From NCBI GenBank assembly GCA_910575625.1, contig CAJTFD010000010.1, positions 99,940 to 163,939 of the forward strand: a DNA stretch of 64,000 bases, read 5' to 3'. This DNA is from Clostridia bacterium (GTDB lineage: Bacteria > Bacillota > Clostridia > Lachnospirales > Lachnospiraceae). Below are positions 1-11,240 of the stretch, piece by piece; within the stretch, counting starts at the first letter, position 1; each line of letters starts with the position of its first letter. Under the pieces are notes generated by a model. That model made no database searches. It worked only from the letters and a program-made list of their open reading frames with translations, and was not told where the DNA came from. The position numbers and the translations under genes were made by a program.

Positions 1-22
1 TATAAGAGAGGTGCACACGACC

Positions 23-613
23 ATGAAAAAGATCATTACGATCAGCCGTGAATTTGGCGCGGGCGGCGGTGAGATCGGAAAAGCCATCGCGAAAAAACTG
101 AATTATGAATATTATGATAAAGAGATCATCCTGCAGGCGGCGCGTCTGTCCAACATAGATGTGGAGAGCCTGATAAAATGGGATGAGAAAGTCCCGATCA
201 ATTTTGGATTTGCGCAGAGTCTGTTTGATTTTTACAACAAACCCCTCAATGAAAAACTCTTCGAGATACAAAGAGACGTGATCCGCAAGATTGGGGAAAA
301 AGGAAGATGCGTCATCGTGGGGCGCAACGCCAATACGATCCTCAAGGAGTTTGACAACGGGCTCCATGTGTTCCTCCACGCAGATCAGTATTGGCGGATG
401 CAGCGCATGAAAGGGCGGATGGCGGATACGCCGGAATCGAAGATCGGGGAGAAGATACGGCTCATCGATAAAGCCAGACGGAAATATTGTTTCTATTATA
501 CCAATACGGAATTTGGCTTTGCGGATCATTATGATGTGTGTCTGAGTACGTCGGCGTTGGGGATCGAGACGTGCGAGGATATCATCCTGCGTTTGGTGGA
601 GGAATGCGTTTGA
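23..613 (+). CDS. Cytidylate kinase-like family protein
   Basis: This 196-aa protein belongs by sequence to the cytidylate kinase-like (AAA_26) P-loop family, whose members are presumed nucleotide or nucleoside-monophosphate kinases in the cytoplasm. The N-terminal motif SREFGAGGGEIGKAIA (about residues 8-23) is the modified phosphate-binding loop that typifies the family. I chose the ATG at 23 because it has a purine-rich GAGAGG ribosome-binding stretch about 10 bases upstream; an in-frame GTG at 11 would have no room for one. A terminator follows directly. The precise substrate cannot be read from the sequence, and the start of its transcription unit lies outside the window. Confidence 0.85.
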   Translation: MKKIITISREFGAGGGEIGKAIAKKLNYEYYDKEIILQAARLSNIDVESLIKWDEKVPINFGFAQSLFDFYNKPLNEKLFEIQRDVIRKIGEKGRCVIVGRNANTILKEFDNGLHVFLHADQYWRMQRMKGRMADTPESKIGEKIRLIDKARRKYCFYYTNTEFGFADHYDVCLSTSALGIETCEDIILRLVEECV

Positions 614-629
614 AAAAATGTTGGGATAG

Positions 630-665
630 AACCTTTAGGCTTCGAAAGAGGTCTAAAGGTTTTAT
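630..665 (+). terminator. Rho-independent terminator after the kinase-like gene
   Basis: AACCTTTAG pairs with CTAAAGGTT around a purine-rich loop and is followed by a short T-rich tail (TTTTAT). It ends the transcription unit of the cytidylate kinase-like gene. Confidence 0.75.
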
Positions 666-708
666 ATTGCATGGACAGTAAAGAACGGCAAAAAAAATAA
701 TATATGGA

Positions 709-736
709 TTGCTTTTTTTTGATTTTATGGTATGAT
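709..736 (+). promoter_or_regulatory. Promoter of the DUF262-HEPN operon
   Basis: TTGCTT at 709-714 and TATGAT at 731-736 are separated by 16 bases, a fair sigma-A match. It lies in AT-rich sequence between the upstream terminator and the strong AGGAGG ribosome-binding site at about 766-773. Confidence 0.5.
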
Positions 737-778
737 CTATTTATGTAAAGATGGGATTTTTGATAGGAGGAGGGATTT

Positions 779-1912
779 ATGGATAATGATCTTAAGATAA
801 ATGAGCTTGATGATAGGATTTCTGACATGGAACGGCAGATAAATGATGAAAGGGCACGTTTATCGGCTGATCGGATGGATATTTCTTTTGGCGAGTTGAT
901 CAATATGTATAAAGTAGGCGAGTTGGTGATCAGACCAGAATATCAAAGGCTTTTTAGATGGAAGGGACATCAAAAAACAGCGTTGATCGAATCTATTTTG
1001 CTGGGGATACCTATCCCACCTATTTTTGTGGCCGAGGATGTGAACGGTGTGTGGGAATTGGTTGATGGGTTACAGCGGTTATCAACGATCATCAGTTTTT
1101 TTGGCAGTCTGGACAAAAGTTTACTGGTAAAAGATCCTGATGAGGATATAGGAGAGGATAGTGAAGAAAATAGGAATAAATGGGAATTAGAAAGCGGTGA
1201 TCTGGTCGAGGGATTGGAAGGCTTCAATGTCGATACATTGCCAAAAAAATATGTTATCAATATAAAGCGGGCGGTCTGCAGGGTTGAGATACTCCGTGGT
1301 GAGAGCAACACAGCTATGAAGTATGAATTGTTTAAAAGACTAAATTCGGGTGGATCAAAATTGACAGCGCAGGAAATACGTAATGCGATCTATAGAGGGG
1401 TCGACCCGACTCTGAATAGACTTATTGAAAAGCTCAGCAAAGAAGAAAATTTTAAAAAGCTCGTATCTCTGAGTGCCCAGAAAAAACAGGAACTTTATGA
1501 TCAGGAATTGATCCTTAGATTTATAGCATTTTTAAATAATGTAGATACGATCAATTCTAATACGGAAAAGTTTTTGGATGGATTTATGGAGAGATCTGTC
1601 AGGGATGGGGGATTTGATGCCGGATATTATGAAAGCACTTTTAATGAGGTCATGAAAATGCTTGCTGATACTTGCAGTGATGATGTTTTTAGAAATGGAC
1701 GAAATACCTTTGTTCCGGCGTATTATGAAGGGATCATGATAGGGATTGCGCAGAATATAGAAAAATATAGAGAGGATCCAGCACTTATCGCAGAAAAGAT
1801 CGAAGAACTCAAAACGGATACGGATTTCAAGAAATATTCTGGTTCGGCTTCCAACAGTAAAAACAGGATCAAAAAACGATTAGAACGTGCAAATACAATA
1901 TTTGGCGGATAA
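779..1912 (+). CDS. DUF262 domain protein (GmrSD-like N-terminal domain)
   Basis: This 377-aa protein carries the DUF262 (ParB/sulfiredoxin-like) fold. The two family signatures are visible: PEYQRLFRW at residues 53-61 and ELVDGLQRLSTI at 93-104, the DGQQR-type motif linked with nucleotide hydrolysis in GmrS-type and related phage-defence proteins. It is much shorter than GmrSD fusions and I see no C-terminal DUF1524 HNH nuclease, so a partner would have to supply nuclease activity. A strong AGGAGG site precedes the ATG. The next gene starts 12 bases downstream and encodes a HEPN protein, suggesting a two-component cassette. Codons are AT-richer than in the flanking core genes, which fits horizontal acquisition. 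Family assignment is solid; the defence role is inferred. Confidence 0.85.
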   Translation: MDNDLKINELDDRISDMERQINDERARLSADRMDISFGELINMYKVGELVIRPEYQRLFRWKGHQKTALIESILLGIPIPPIFVAEDVNGVWELVDGLQRLSTIISFFGSLDKSLLVKDPDEDIGEDSEENRNKWELESGDLVEGLEGFNVDTLPKKYVINIKRAVCRVEILRGESNTAMKYELFKRLNSGGSKLTAQEIRNAIYRGVDPTLNRLIEKLSKEENFKKLVSLSAQKKQELYDQELILRFIAFLNNVDTINSNTEKFLDGFMERSVRDGGFDAGYYESTFNEVMKMLADTCSDDVFRNGRNTFVPAYYEGIMIGIAQNIEKYREDPALIAEKIEELKTDTDFKKYSGSASNSKNRIKKRLERANTIFGG

Positions 1913-1924
1913 CAGGGAGATGGG

Positions 1925-2614
1925 ATGGTGGATTTTGAAAATGAACATTTATCCATGATAGAGCAATATGCATCCAGCGCATCAGATATAGAAAGAATCT
2001 TTTTTACAGGCAGATATCGGCTCAGTAAAAAACATTATTCCTTGTTGGCAGTTCAGTCGATAGCGATATTGTATTCGTATTGGGAAGGATACGTACAGAG
2101 TTCTTTTAGACTTTATATCGAATATCTTAATTCATTAAACATCGACTTTGATATGTTATGTGATGAGCTGATTGTTTTCCATATGGATAAAACATTCAGG
2201 CAGTTCAGAGAATATCCAAAAAAGGTAAGACAAAAGATGAATTTTTATCGGGGTCTGAAAGGGCATTTTGAAGAAAAACAACATGATATCTATCCAATGG
2301 TCGATACAGAAAGTAATGTTGGCTTTGAAGTTTTGAACAAGTTGTTAAAGCAATTTTCTTTAGAAGAATTTCCGGAACATTGGGAGGCGTACACGTATCC
2401 AAATAGCAATCTTAAAGAAATGTTGAGTGTTTTCATCAGATATAGGAATAGTGTGGCACACGGTGGGGATATTTCTTCTGAAGAGAGTATAACACAAGAG
2501 GTATATTCAAAATATAGGAAGCTCATAGATGATCTGATGTATGCGATGCACGATAAATTTTTGAAAGGTATTCAGGAGCAGACGTATATGAAGCAGGATG
2601 ATAACTGTTTCTGA
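1925..2614 (+). CDS. MAE_28990/MAE_18760-like HEPN nuclease
   Basis: This 229-aa protein resembles the MAE_28990/MAE_18760 HEPN family. The segment LYSYWEGYV (about residues 49-57) is typical of that family, and the HEPN catalytic signature R-x4-H is present as RNSVAH (R174, H179). HEPN proteins of this type are metal-independent RNases in many toxin-antitoxin and abortive infection systems. It sits 12 bases downstream of the DUF262 gene, almost certainly co-transcribed with it, so the two probably act together: a sensor or regulator with nucleotide-dependent activity and an RNase effector. The base composition is AT-rich. Activity and target are inferred. Confidence 0.8.
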   Translation: MVDFENEHLSMIEQYASSASDIERIFFTGRYRLSKKHYSLLAVQSIAILYSYWEGYVQSSFRLYIEYLNSLNIDFDMLCDELIVFHMDKTFRQFREYPKKVRQKMNFYRGLKGHFEEKQHDIYPMVDTESNVGFEVLNKLLKQFSLEEFPEHWEAYTYPNSNLKEMLSVFIRYRNSVAHGGDISSEESITQEVYSKYRKLIDDLMYAMHDKFLKGIQEQTYMKQDDNCF

Positions 2615-2640
2615 TCAGGTCTTACATAATTTTTATAAAA

Positions 2641-2685
2641 AGAAAAGGCTTTCGGGGGATCAGCCCCGAGCCTTTTCTTTTTGCA
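2641..2685. terminator. Bidirectional terminator between convergent genes
   Basis: AAAAGGCT and CCCCGA arms form a long GC-rich hairpin with A-rich sequence on one side and T-rich sequence on the other, so it can serve both the HEPN gene on the plus strand and the activase on the minus strand. The activase stop codon lies inside it. Confidence 0.75.
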
Positions 2686-5600
2686 TATTCTTGCGCGCTG
2701 TGGACAGCATCAGCTTGATCCTGTTCAACTGGTTGACTTCACTGGCCCCCGGATCGTAGTCGATGGCTACGATGTTGGACTCAGGGTACCGCCTGCGCAG
2801 TTCTTTGATCACGCCTTTTCCCACCACATGGTTGGGCAGGCAGGCGAAGGGCTGGGTGCAGACGATGTTGGGCGTGCCGCTGTGGATCAGCTCCAGCATC
2901 TCCCCGGTGAGGAACCATCCCTCCCCGGTCTGGTTGCCAACGGATACGATGGGGCCGGCCATCTCGGCCAGGTCTGCGATCTTGGCGGATGGGGTGAAGT
3001 GGCGGCTCTTTTTGAACGCCTCGTTGGCTGCGCTGCGGACATGGTCGATCCCCCAGATCGCCATGTTGGCCATCCGTGCCGTGCTCTTTTTCGTTCCCAG
3101 GTGTTCGGCCTTGAAGTTCTGGTTGTAAAAGCTGTAACTCATAAAGTCGATCAGGTCCGGCACCACCGCCTCCGCGCCTTCCTTTTCCAGAAGTTCCGCC
3201 AGGTAATTGTTGGCGGCGGGGAGGAATTTGACCAAGATCTCACCCACGATGCCCACCCGCGGTTTTCTCTCATGGGAGATCGGGATCTGATCGAAATCCC
3301 GGATCATCATCCGGCAGATCTTCTTAAATACCGGGTAGCTGCAGTGTCTGTCGGAGAGGAAACGGATGCAGCGTTTTTCCCATTTCCTGTGCATCCGGTT
3401 GACGGAGCCTTTCTTTAATTCGTAGGGGCGCATCCGGTAGATACATTTCATCAGGATGTCGCCGAAGACCGCGCCGTATGTGAGCCGCGTCACCAGGGGC
3501 AGGGTGATCTTAAAGCCAGGGTTGCTCTCCAGGCCACTTAAGTTGACGGAGATCACGGGGATGTGGGACATCCCTGCTTTTTTCAGTGCCCTGCGGATGA
3601 AGCCGATGTAGTTGGAGGCGCGGCAGCCGCCGCCGGTCTGGGACATGACGATGGCCACTTTATCCAGGTCGTATTTACCTGATAGCAGAGCCTGCATGAT
3701 CTGACCGACCACCATCAGGGATGGGTAGCAGGCATCGTTGTTTACATATTTCAGGCCCACATCCACGGCTTCCTTGTTGTCGTTGGGCAGCACCTGCAGG
3801 TTGTAGCCGCAAAAGTTGAAGGCCGCCTGTAAGATGGAAAAATGGATGGGCGACATCTGCGGGCATAAGATCGTGTAGTCCTTGCGCATCTCCTGGGTAA
3901 AGGCTGTTTTTTTGATGGCGGATGGACGCACTTTCCGTCTGTGCGGGTTTTGCTGTTTGACCCGGATGGCGGCGATCAGGGAGCGGACGCGGATCCGGGC
4001 CGCACCTAAGTTATTGACCTCATCGATCTTCAGACAGGTGTAGATCTTGCCGCTGTTTTCCAGGATCTCATGGACCTGGTCGGTGGTCACGGCGTCCAAG
4101 CCGCAGCCGAAGGAATTTAGCTGGATCAGGTCCAGGTTGTCCCGGGTCTTTACAAAGTTGGCGGCGGCGTACAGCCGCGTATGGTACATCCACTGGTCAT
4201 TGACCCGCAAAGGCCGCTCCAGGGGGCCTAAGTGGGAGATCGAATCCTCGGTCAGCACAGCTATCCCATAGCTGTTGATCAGCTCGGGGATACCGTGGTG
4301 GATCTCCGGGTCTATGTGGTAGGGCCGTCCGGCCAGTACGATCCCGTGCCGCCCGGTCTCTTTTAAGTAGCGCAGGGTCTCCTCCCCTTTGCGCATCAGG
4401 TCCCTGCGGGCAAATTCCAGCTCTTTCCATGCCGCTTGGGCCGCCTGGGTGACTTCCTGGGCGGGGATGTCCGGGAAGGCTTTGATCAGCCCCTTGGTCA
4501 GTATTTCAAGGTCTGCGAAGGACAGGAACGGATTTTTGAAATCGATGGACGGATCATTTAGCTGCTCCACGTTGTTTTTGATGTTCTCCGGGTAGGAGGT
4601 GACGATGGGGCAGTTGTAGTGGTTGACGGCATCCTCAAATTCCTGCCGTTCGTAAGGGATACAGGGATAGAAGATGAACTTCACGCCCTTTTTCAGCAGC
4701 CAGGTCACGTGTCCGTGGGCCAGCTTGGCCGGGTAGCACTCGGATTCGCTGGGGATGGATTCGATGCCCAGCTCGTAGATCTTCCGCGTGGATGTGGGGG
4801 AGAGCACCACCCGGTATTTCAGCAGGGTGAAAAACGTGTGCCAGAACGGATAGTTCTCGAACATGTTCAGCACCCTGGGGATCCCCACCTCCCCCCGGAC
4901 AGCCAAGTCCGGCGAGAGGGGTTCGTAGCCGAAGATCCTCTTGTATCTGTAGTCAAATAGGTTGGGGATCTTGTCTTTGTTCTTCTGTTTGCCGATGCCC
5001 TTTTCACAGCGGTTTCCGCTGATGAACTGCCGGCCGCCGCTGAATTTGTTGATGGTCAGGCGGCAGTTGTTGGTGCAGCCCTTGCAGTTTGCCATGGAAG
5101 TCGTATATTTCAGGTTATGTATCTGTTCATAGGAGAGCATGGTGGTCTGCCGCGGCGCATCCCCCGCGTGGAAACGTTCCCTGGCGATCAGGGCCGCGCC
5201 GAAAGCGCCCATGATCCCGGCGATGTCCGGGCGGATGGCCTGGCAGTCCGCGATCCGCTCAAAACTGCGCAGGACGGCGTCGTTGTAAAAAGTCCCGCCC
5301 TGGACCACGATATGTTTTCCCAGTTCGGTGGCATCCGATACTTTGATGACTTTATAGAGGGCGTTCTTGATCACGGAGTAGGCGAGTCCGGCGGAGATGT
5401 CGGAGACTTCCGCGCCCTCTTTCTGGGCCTGTTTGACTTTGGAGTTCATGAAGACGGTGCAGCGTGTTCCCAGGTCGATGGGGTTTTTGGCAAACAGCGC
5501 TTCCTTTGCAAAGTCCTCTACGGAATAATTCAAAGACTTTGCAAACGTCTCGATGAAGGAGCCGCAGCCGGAGGAGCAGGCCTCATTGAGCTGGACGCTG

Positions 5601-6907
5601 TCCACCGTGTGGTCTTTGATCTTGATGCACTTCATGTCCTGGCCTCCGATGTCCAGGATACAGTCCACTTCCGGGTCGAAAAAGGCAGCGGCGTAGTAAT
5701 GGGACACCGTCTCTACTTCCCCTTCGTCCAACATCAGAGCCGACTGGATCAGAGCCTCCCCGTATCCGGTGGAACAGGAGTAGGCGATCTGTGCGTCGGA
5801 GGGCAGGAGCGCATGGATCTCCTCCATGGCGCGTATAGTTGTGGCCAGGGGACTGCCGTCGTTGCTGCTGTAAAAGGAATACAAAAGGGAGCCGTCCTCC
5901 GCCACCAGGGCGGCTTTCGTGGTCGTAGACCCTGCGTCGATCCCGAGGAAACAGCTTCCGTGATAGTCCCGCAGGTTCCCGGTCTTTACATGGTAACGGG
6001 ATTGTCTCTCGTGAAAGGTCTGGTAGTCCTCCTCCGAAGAGAATAGAGGCTCCATACGGGCGACTTCAAAATCCATCTGGATATTTCCTGCCAGGCGTTC
6101 CTCCATCGCGGCCAGGGTGTTGGTCACGGCCAGGTCGGCGTTCAGGGCAGAGCCGATGGCGGCGAACAGATGGGAATTATCCGGTATGATCGTGTGTTCT
6201 TCATCCAATTTCAGAGTCCGGATGAAGGCTTCCTTTAACTCAGACATAAAGTGCAGCGGTCCGCCCAGGAACGCCACATGGCCCCGGATGGGTTTGCCGC
6301 AGGCCAGGCCGCTGATCGTCTGGTTGACCACAGCCTGGAAGATGGAGGCGGACAGATCTTCCCGTGTGGCCCCCTCGTTGATCAGGGGCTGGATGTCTGA
6401 TTTGGCAAATACGCCGCAGCGGGCGGCGATCGGATAGAGGGCTTTGTAGTCCTTTGCGTATGTATTTAAGCCCGCCGCGTCGGTCTGTAAGAGGGAGGCC
6501 ATCTGGTCGATGAAGGAGCCGGTCCCTCCGGCGCAGATGCCGTTCATGCGCTGTTCGATGTTCCCGCCCTCAAAGTAGATGATCTTGGCATCCTCCCCGC
6601 CCAATTCGATCGCCACGTCGGTCTGGGGAGCCGCCTCCTGGAGGGCGGTGGAGACCGCGATCACCTCCTGGACAAAGGGCACGTCCAGATGCTTGGCCAG
6701 CGTCAATCCGCCGGATCCGGTGATCACGGGGCTTACGGTCTGGTCGCCCAATCCCTGCCGGGCCTTGCCCAGAAGCTGGGAGAGGGCTTCTTGTATATTT
6801 GCATAATGCCGCTGATAATCGGCGAATAAGAGTCTATGGGTCTCGTCTAACACTGCGATCTTCACAGTCGTTGAACCGATATCTATCCCAAGTGTAAGAT
6901 TTTGCAT
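2660..6907 (-). CDS. 2-hydroxyacyl-CoA dehydratase activase (fused BadF domains plus DUF2229)
   Basis: The 1415-aa protein is a long activator ATPase of the HgdC/BadF family, which uses ATP hydrolysis to drive an electron from a [4Fe-4S] cluster into 2-hydroxyacyl-CoA dehydratases. Two ASKHA ATPase domains are seen: GIDIGSTT at residues 7-14 and GIDAGSTT near residue 320, each followed by cysteine-bearing motifs ([10 protein letters not shown] with [15 protein letters not shown] with TRCTVF) of the kind that hold the bridging cluster. The remainder matches DUF2229 and its C-terminal partner domain, related to dehydratase subunits. I chose the ATG at 6907 because AAGGAG lies about 11 bases upstream; an in-frame ATG at 6976 lacks one. 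No separate dehydratase subunits lie nearby, so the substrate is unknown. Confidence 0.9.
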   Translation of the reverse strand: MQNLTLGIDIGSTTVKIAVLDETHRLLFADYQRHYANIQEALSQLLGKARQGLGDQTVSPVITGSGGLTLAKHLDVPFVQEVIAVSTALQEAAPQTDVAIELGGEDAKIIYFEGGNIEQRMNGICAGGTGSFIDQMASLLQTDAAGLNTYAKDYKALYPIAARCGVFAKSDIQPLINEGATREDLSASIFQAVVNQTISGLACGKPIRGHVAFLGGPLHFMSELKEAFIRTLKLDEEHTIIPDNSHLFAAIGSALNADLAVTNTLAAMEERLAGNIQMDFEVARMEPLFSSEEDYQTFHERQSRYHVKTGNLRDYHGSCFLGIDAGSTTTKAALVAEDGSLLYSFYSSNDGSPLATTIRAMEEIHALLPSDAQIAYSCSTGYGEALIQSALMLDEGEVETVSHYYAAAFFDPEVDCILDIGGQDMKCIKIKDHTVDSVQLNEACSSGCGSFIETFAKSLNYSVEDFAKEALFAKNPIDLGTRCTVFMNSKVKQAQKEGAEVSDISAGLAYSVIKNALYKVIKVSDATELGKHIVVQGGTFYNDAVLRSFERIADCQAIRPDIAGIMGAFGAALIARERFHAGDAPRQTTMLSYEQIHNLKYTTSMANCKGCTNNCRLTINKFSGGRQFISGNRCEKGIGKQKNKDKIPNLFDYRYKRIFGYEPLSPDLAVRGEVGIPRVLNMFENYPFWHTFFTLLKYRVVLSPTSTRKIYELGIESIPSESECYPAKLAHGHVTWLLKKGVKFIFYPCIPYERQEFEDAVNHYNCPIVTSYPENIKNNVEQLNDPSIDFKNPFLSFADLEILTKGLIKAFPDIPAQEVTQAAQAAWKELEFARRDLMRKGEETLRYLKETGRHGIVLAGRPYHIDPEIHHGIPELINSYGIAVLTEDSISHLGPLERPLRVNDQWMYHTRLYAAANFVKTRDNLDLIQLNSFGCGLDAVTTDQVHEILENSGKIYTCLKIDEVNNLGAARIRVRSLIAAIRVKQQNPHRRKVRPSAIKKTAFTQEMRKDYTILCPQMSPIHFSILQAAFNFCGYNLQVLPNDNKEAVDVGLKYVNNDACYPSLMVVGQIMQALLSGKYDLDKVAIVMSQTGGGCRASNYIGFIRRALKKAGMSHIPVISVNLSGLESNPGFKITLPLVTRLTYGAVFGDILMKCIYRMRPYELKKGSVNRMHRKWEKRCIRFLSDRHCSYPVFKKICRMMIRDFDQIPISHERKPRVGIVGEILVKFLPAANNYLAELLEKEGAEAVVPDLIDFMSYSFYNQNFKAEHLGTKKSTARMANMAIWGIDHVRSAANEAFKKSRHFTPSAKIADLAEMAGPIVSVGNQTGEGWFLTGEMLELIHSGTPNIVCTQPFACLPNHVVGKGVIKELRRRYPESNIVAIDYDPGASEVNQLNRIKLMLSTARKNMQKEKARG

Positions 6908-6987
6908 AGGTATTTCGTCTCCTTCTTGTTGCTGTCTGTGCAGACAGACATGTCTGTTAAAAAAGGGTGGTTTCAATTCCTCGTAAC

Positions 6988-7016
6988 ATTATACGACACT
7001 GATTTTCAAAATACAA
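6988..7016 (-). promoter_or_regulatory. Promoter of the dehydratase activase gene
   Basis: On the minus strand TTGTAT (7011-7016) and TATAAT (6988-6993) are spaced by 17 bases, about 80 bases upstream of the chosen start. Confidence 0.6.
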
Positions 7017-7169
7017 CTTATAAAATATGGAGAATTTAAAAGAGCATATGCGGGTATTTTTTGTCATATATTTGCATGGATCTGAGAAAAATGTAGAATT
7101 GTGATGGGATATATGATATGAAAAAAGTGTTGTCATACCTGATCCGGCAGCGGAAAGGGGGTGTTGCGC

Positions 7170-7301
7170 GTGGACGTAGTGGTTACGTTTCTGATCACTG
7201 TCATAGGTGGTGTGGTCTGCCGCATCATCTGCAGATGGTCAGACGGTGATGGAGATGACAACTGGATATTGAAAAACCCCGGGTTGGATGGTGTTCCGTA
7301 A
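7170..7301 (+). CDS. Small hydrophobic single-span peptide (43 aa)
   Basis: A 43-codon ORF begins with GTG at 7170, eight or so bases after an AAAGGGGG ribosome-binding stretch. The N-terminal half (MDVVVTFLITVIGGVVCRII) is a clear membrane span, followed by a basic and then acidic, polar tail ending in GLDGVP. Peptides with this build (short, one helix, then charged tail) recur in clostridial genomes without known function; some type I toxins look similar, but no antisense RNA partner was recognised here. It lies just outside or at the very left edge of the mobile element. An in-frame GTG at 7161 is a less likely start because the ribosome-binding site would abut it. Confidence 0.5.
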   Translation: MDVVVTFLITVIGGVVCRIICRWSDGDGDDNWILKNPGLDGVP

Positions 7302-7364
7302 GGAAGTTGCTCTAAAAATTGAAATATCTTAATATGCTGCTATGTAGACAGTGTAGCCTTGCGG

Positions 7365-9086
<1,722 letters not shown>

Positions 9087-9145
9087 TTATCATACCATAT
9101 CTGGCAGAATACTTCAACGCTTTAAAGCCTTAATTCAAATCCTGT

Positions 9146-9409
9146 TTATGCGTTTAGGAGAATACGCTTGGTTTTTTCCTCTATGCTTTCAGATGCGGAA
9201 GCGTTAAAATGGGCATTGACTGTGTAAACCATGCCGTCTATTTCTTTCTGGAAATTGATTGGATGGGGATATTGCGACCTGCGAAACCATGCTATCCGTT
9301 CCTCTTTTGTCATGGATGCAAGGCAGTCCGTAATCCCATCAATCATCTGACGGATGGCAGTTTCTTCTGACAATTCTTCTTTTTCTGTGTCGCTAAAAGA
9401 CTCATTCAT
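9146..9409 (-). CDS. tnpW: Transposon-encoded protein TnpW family
   Basis: An 87-aa protein of the TnpW family of Tn4451-type elements. The conserved C-terminal part is recognisable: KEIDGMVYTVNAHFN followed by SESIEEKTKRILLN. Its function is not established. The start codon overlaps the stop of the relaxase gene (ATGA), so it is translated from the same mRNA, and it lies about 100 bases upstream of the recombinase gene. Confidence 0.8.
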   Translation of the reverse strand: MNESFSDTEKEELSEETAIRQMIDGITDCLASMTKEERIAWFRRSQYPHPINFQKEIDGMVYTVNAHFNASASESIEEKTKRILLNA

Positions 9410-10770
9410 CGAAATGATTCCTCCCTCCTGCGGTCTGCCCTGCCTGTTCTGGCATTTGTATTTGACCGCTGGTTTTCAATCGTATCGTGGATTTGGTCTA
9501 AGCAGTTGTCGATATGGGCAGCGCGTTTTTCAATCCCGTCTGCATATTTCAGCCGTTTCCTAAGCTCCGTTATCTGCTCCGTCACGCCCTGTTTTTTGGC
9601 TCGGAGTGTTTCTTTTTCGGCTGGTGTGGCACGGCGTACTTTATTCCGCAAGTGCTGGCGGTAGTCAATCAGTTTATTCATTTCATTCTGGTTTTGCTCC
9701 CTGTCGGCGTGTAAGTCGGAGAGTGTAGAGATGTTATGCTTTGACATATACCTTACCTGTGCGGTAATCTCGTCCAGTTTCCGCAATTCTTCTTTCATCA
9801 ATGGGCTTGTCGGCTTGTAGTCTGTGCCTTTGGGAAATATCCCTAACTGGTAGCACCAGTAATAATATAACGCTAAGATTCCCGTGGTTTTCTGGTGTGG
9901 TTTCCATGCGTTTTTGTATTGCTCTGGCATATGCGGGGAGTAGGAAATCCTTGCTTTGTAGTTCCCAAATTTGTATGCTCCCTTTAAACATGACTGTATG
10001 AAATCGGGAGTCAACCGCTCGTCAAGCGTGTCTAACCTTGTGAAATGTATGTACTGCAGCAGCTTCATTTTCCAATGGCTGCCCGAAAAATCAACCTCAT
10101 ATCCCTTGTCGGCAAGGTATTTCATCATGTGTTGTAAATCCCTGCTCCCGTTGATTGCCTCCTTTAAATCCTCCCGATAGACGTTGTAGCGTGTCGGCTT
10201 GCCGTCCTTTTCGTCCAGATACAGCGGTCTTGCAGGGGCTTTCTTGGGATTTTCAATCACCGATAAACCGTATACTCGGCATAAGCGGTCGGACACTTCC
10301 CTCAACCTTTTCTGCTCCGATTTTGAATAATTGTATTTACTTCCATCCAGATAAGAAACGGAGTTGAAGCAGAAATGGTTATGCAGATGTCCTTTGTCAA
10401 GGTGGGTGGCAACGATTATCTGGTACTTGCCGCCCCACATCTCCCTTGCCAGTTTCAATCCGATTTCATGGCACTGTTTGGGCGTTACTTCGTCTGGCTT
10501 GAAGCTCTGGTAGCCGTGCCATGCGATATACCCGCCTGTCTTTTGGTACTGTTTCTTCGTCAAAATCATCTGCTGCAAGGCGGTTTCTTTCAGACAGTTG
10601 ACTGCGGAAACATACTCTCCCTCATTTGTTTTTTGAGGGTTCTTCACATAAGAGAACACGTCAAAGAAGTCTTGCATATCTTGATTCGGCACGGTCTTTT
10701 CTGGGTTTTCTATATAGTCAATCACGTCTTTTATGCTCCCTTTGACATGCCATAGGCTCGTTACCGCCAT
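9406..10770 (-). CDS. MobL/TnpZ-type relaxase
   Basis: This 454-aa protein is a MobA/MobL-family relaxase that would nick the element's oriT and stay bound to the DNA for conjugal mobilization by a helper system. The metal-binding motif is seen as H-L-D-K-G-H-L-H-N-H-F (H123, D125, H128, H130, H132). Candidate nucleophile tyrosines lie in DYIENPEKT (about residue 19) and GEYVSAVNC (about 53). The C-terminal third is a charged helical region. The MobC start lies immediately upstream (stop of mobC two bases before this ATG), and tnpW overlaps its 3' end, giving a mobC-mobL-tnpW operon. No type IV secretion genes are present, so transfer depends on a helper. Confidence 0.9.
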   Translation of the reverse strand: MAVTSLWHVKGSIKDVIDYIENPEKTVPNQDMQDFFDVFSYVKNPQKTNEGEYVSAVNCLKETALQQMILTKKQYQKTGGYIAWHGYQSFKPDEVTPKQCHEIGLKLAREMWGGKYQIIVATHLDKGHLHNHFCFNSVSYLDGSKYNYSKSEQKRLREVSDRLCRVYGLSVIENPKKAPARPLYLDEKDGKPTRYNVYREDLKEAINGSRDLQHMMKYLADKGYEVDFSGSHWKMKLLQYIHFTRLDTLDERLTPDFIQSCLKGAYKFGNYKARISYSPHMPEQYKNAWKPHQKTTGILALYYYWCYQLGIFPKGTDYKPTSPLMKEELRKLDEITAQVRYMSKHNISTLSDLHADREQNQNEMNKLIDYRQHLRNKVRRATPAEKETLRAKKQGVTEQITELRKRLKYADGIEKRAAHIDNCLDQIHDTIENQRSNTNARTGRADRRREESFR

Positions 10771-10771
10771 A

Positions 10772-11128
10772 TCAGACCGCCCCCTGTTCCGTCAATACTT
10801 CTACGCTAAATCGTTGTGGGAGAGTTGTTTTCTGCTGCAATTCTAAAATAAAATCTTCAATCTCCTTACAGATTTCGGCGGCGGTTGGATAGTAGGGAAC
10901 ACATTTTTTAAAGGCAGAATGTACCTCATAAAGTGTGTTCAGCAACTCCCAAAACTCTTTCTCTGGCTGTGGCTGCGGGGCGGTTCCCTTGCATAACTGG
11001 CGCATAAATCCTGCTGCGGACAGACCGCAAGCGGCGGCGCATTGCTTTAATTTTTCATGTTCTTCCTCGTTCAATCGGACGGTAATCGGGACATTCCGCA
11101 CGTCCTTTTCTGATTTTTCTCTGCTCAT
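10772..11128 (-). CDS. mobC: MobC-type relaxosome accessory protein
   Basis: A 118-aa protein with a ribbon-helix-helix style N-terminus (VPITVRLNEEEHEKLKQCAAACGLSA is the region, residues about 11-37) and a C-terminal helical part, matching plasmid MobC proteins that bind oriT and help the relaxase open the strands. I chose the ATG at 11128, which has GGAGGATAAGG upstream; an in-frame start at 11206 would read through the hairpin region and has no such site. The paired hairpins immediately upstream (11194-11240) are a likely binding target. Confidence 0.88.
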   Translation of the reverse strand: MSREKSEKDVRNVPITVRLNEEEHEKLKQCAAACGLSAAGFMRQLCKGTAPQPQPEKEFWELLNTLYEVHSAFKKCVPYYPTAAEICKEIEDFILELQQKTTLPQRFSVEVLTEQGAV

Positions 11129-11193
11129 TTTCCTTATCCTCCAGTCTTGAATTTCATTTTCAACAGGGTATTCAGGGATGTTCCCTGGGTTAG

Positions 11194-11240
11194 TCCATGC
11201 CCGCAAGCGGCATGGATTGGGATTGTGGCTGACACAATCC
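11194..11240. other. Candidate oriT: two adjacent perfect hairpins
   Basis: TCCATGCC pairs with GGCATGGA around a 7-base loop (11194-11216), and four bases later GGATTGTG pairs with CACAATCC around a 5-base loop (11220-11240). The position just upstream of mobC-mobL is where oriT lies in most mobilizable elements. The nick site cannot be assigned from sequence alone. Confidence 0.5.

Noticed and set aside
5117..6046. A 309-codon plus-strand frame opposite the dehydratase activase
   Set aside because: It overlaps the conserved ATPase domains on the other strand and has no ribosome-binding site or domain; it is a mirror frame.
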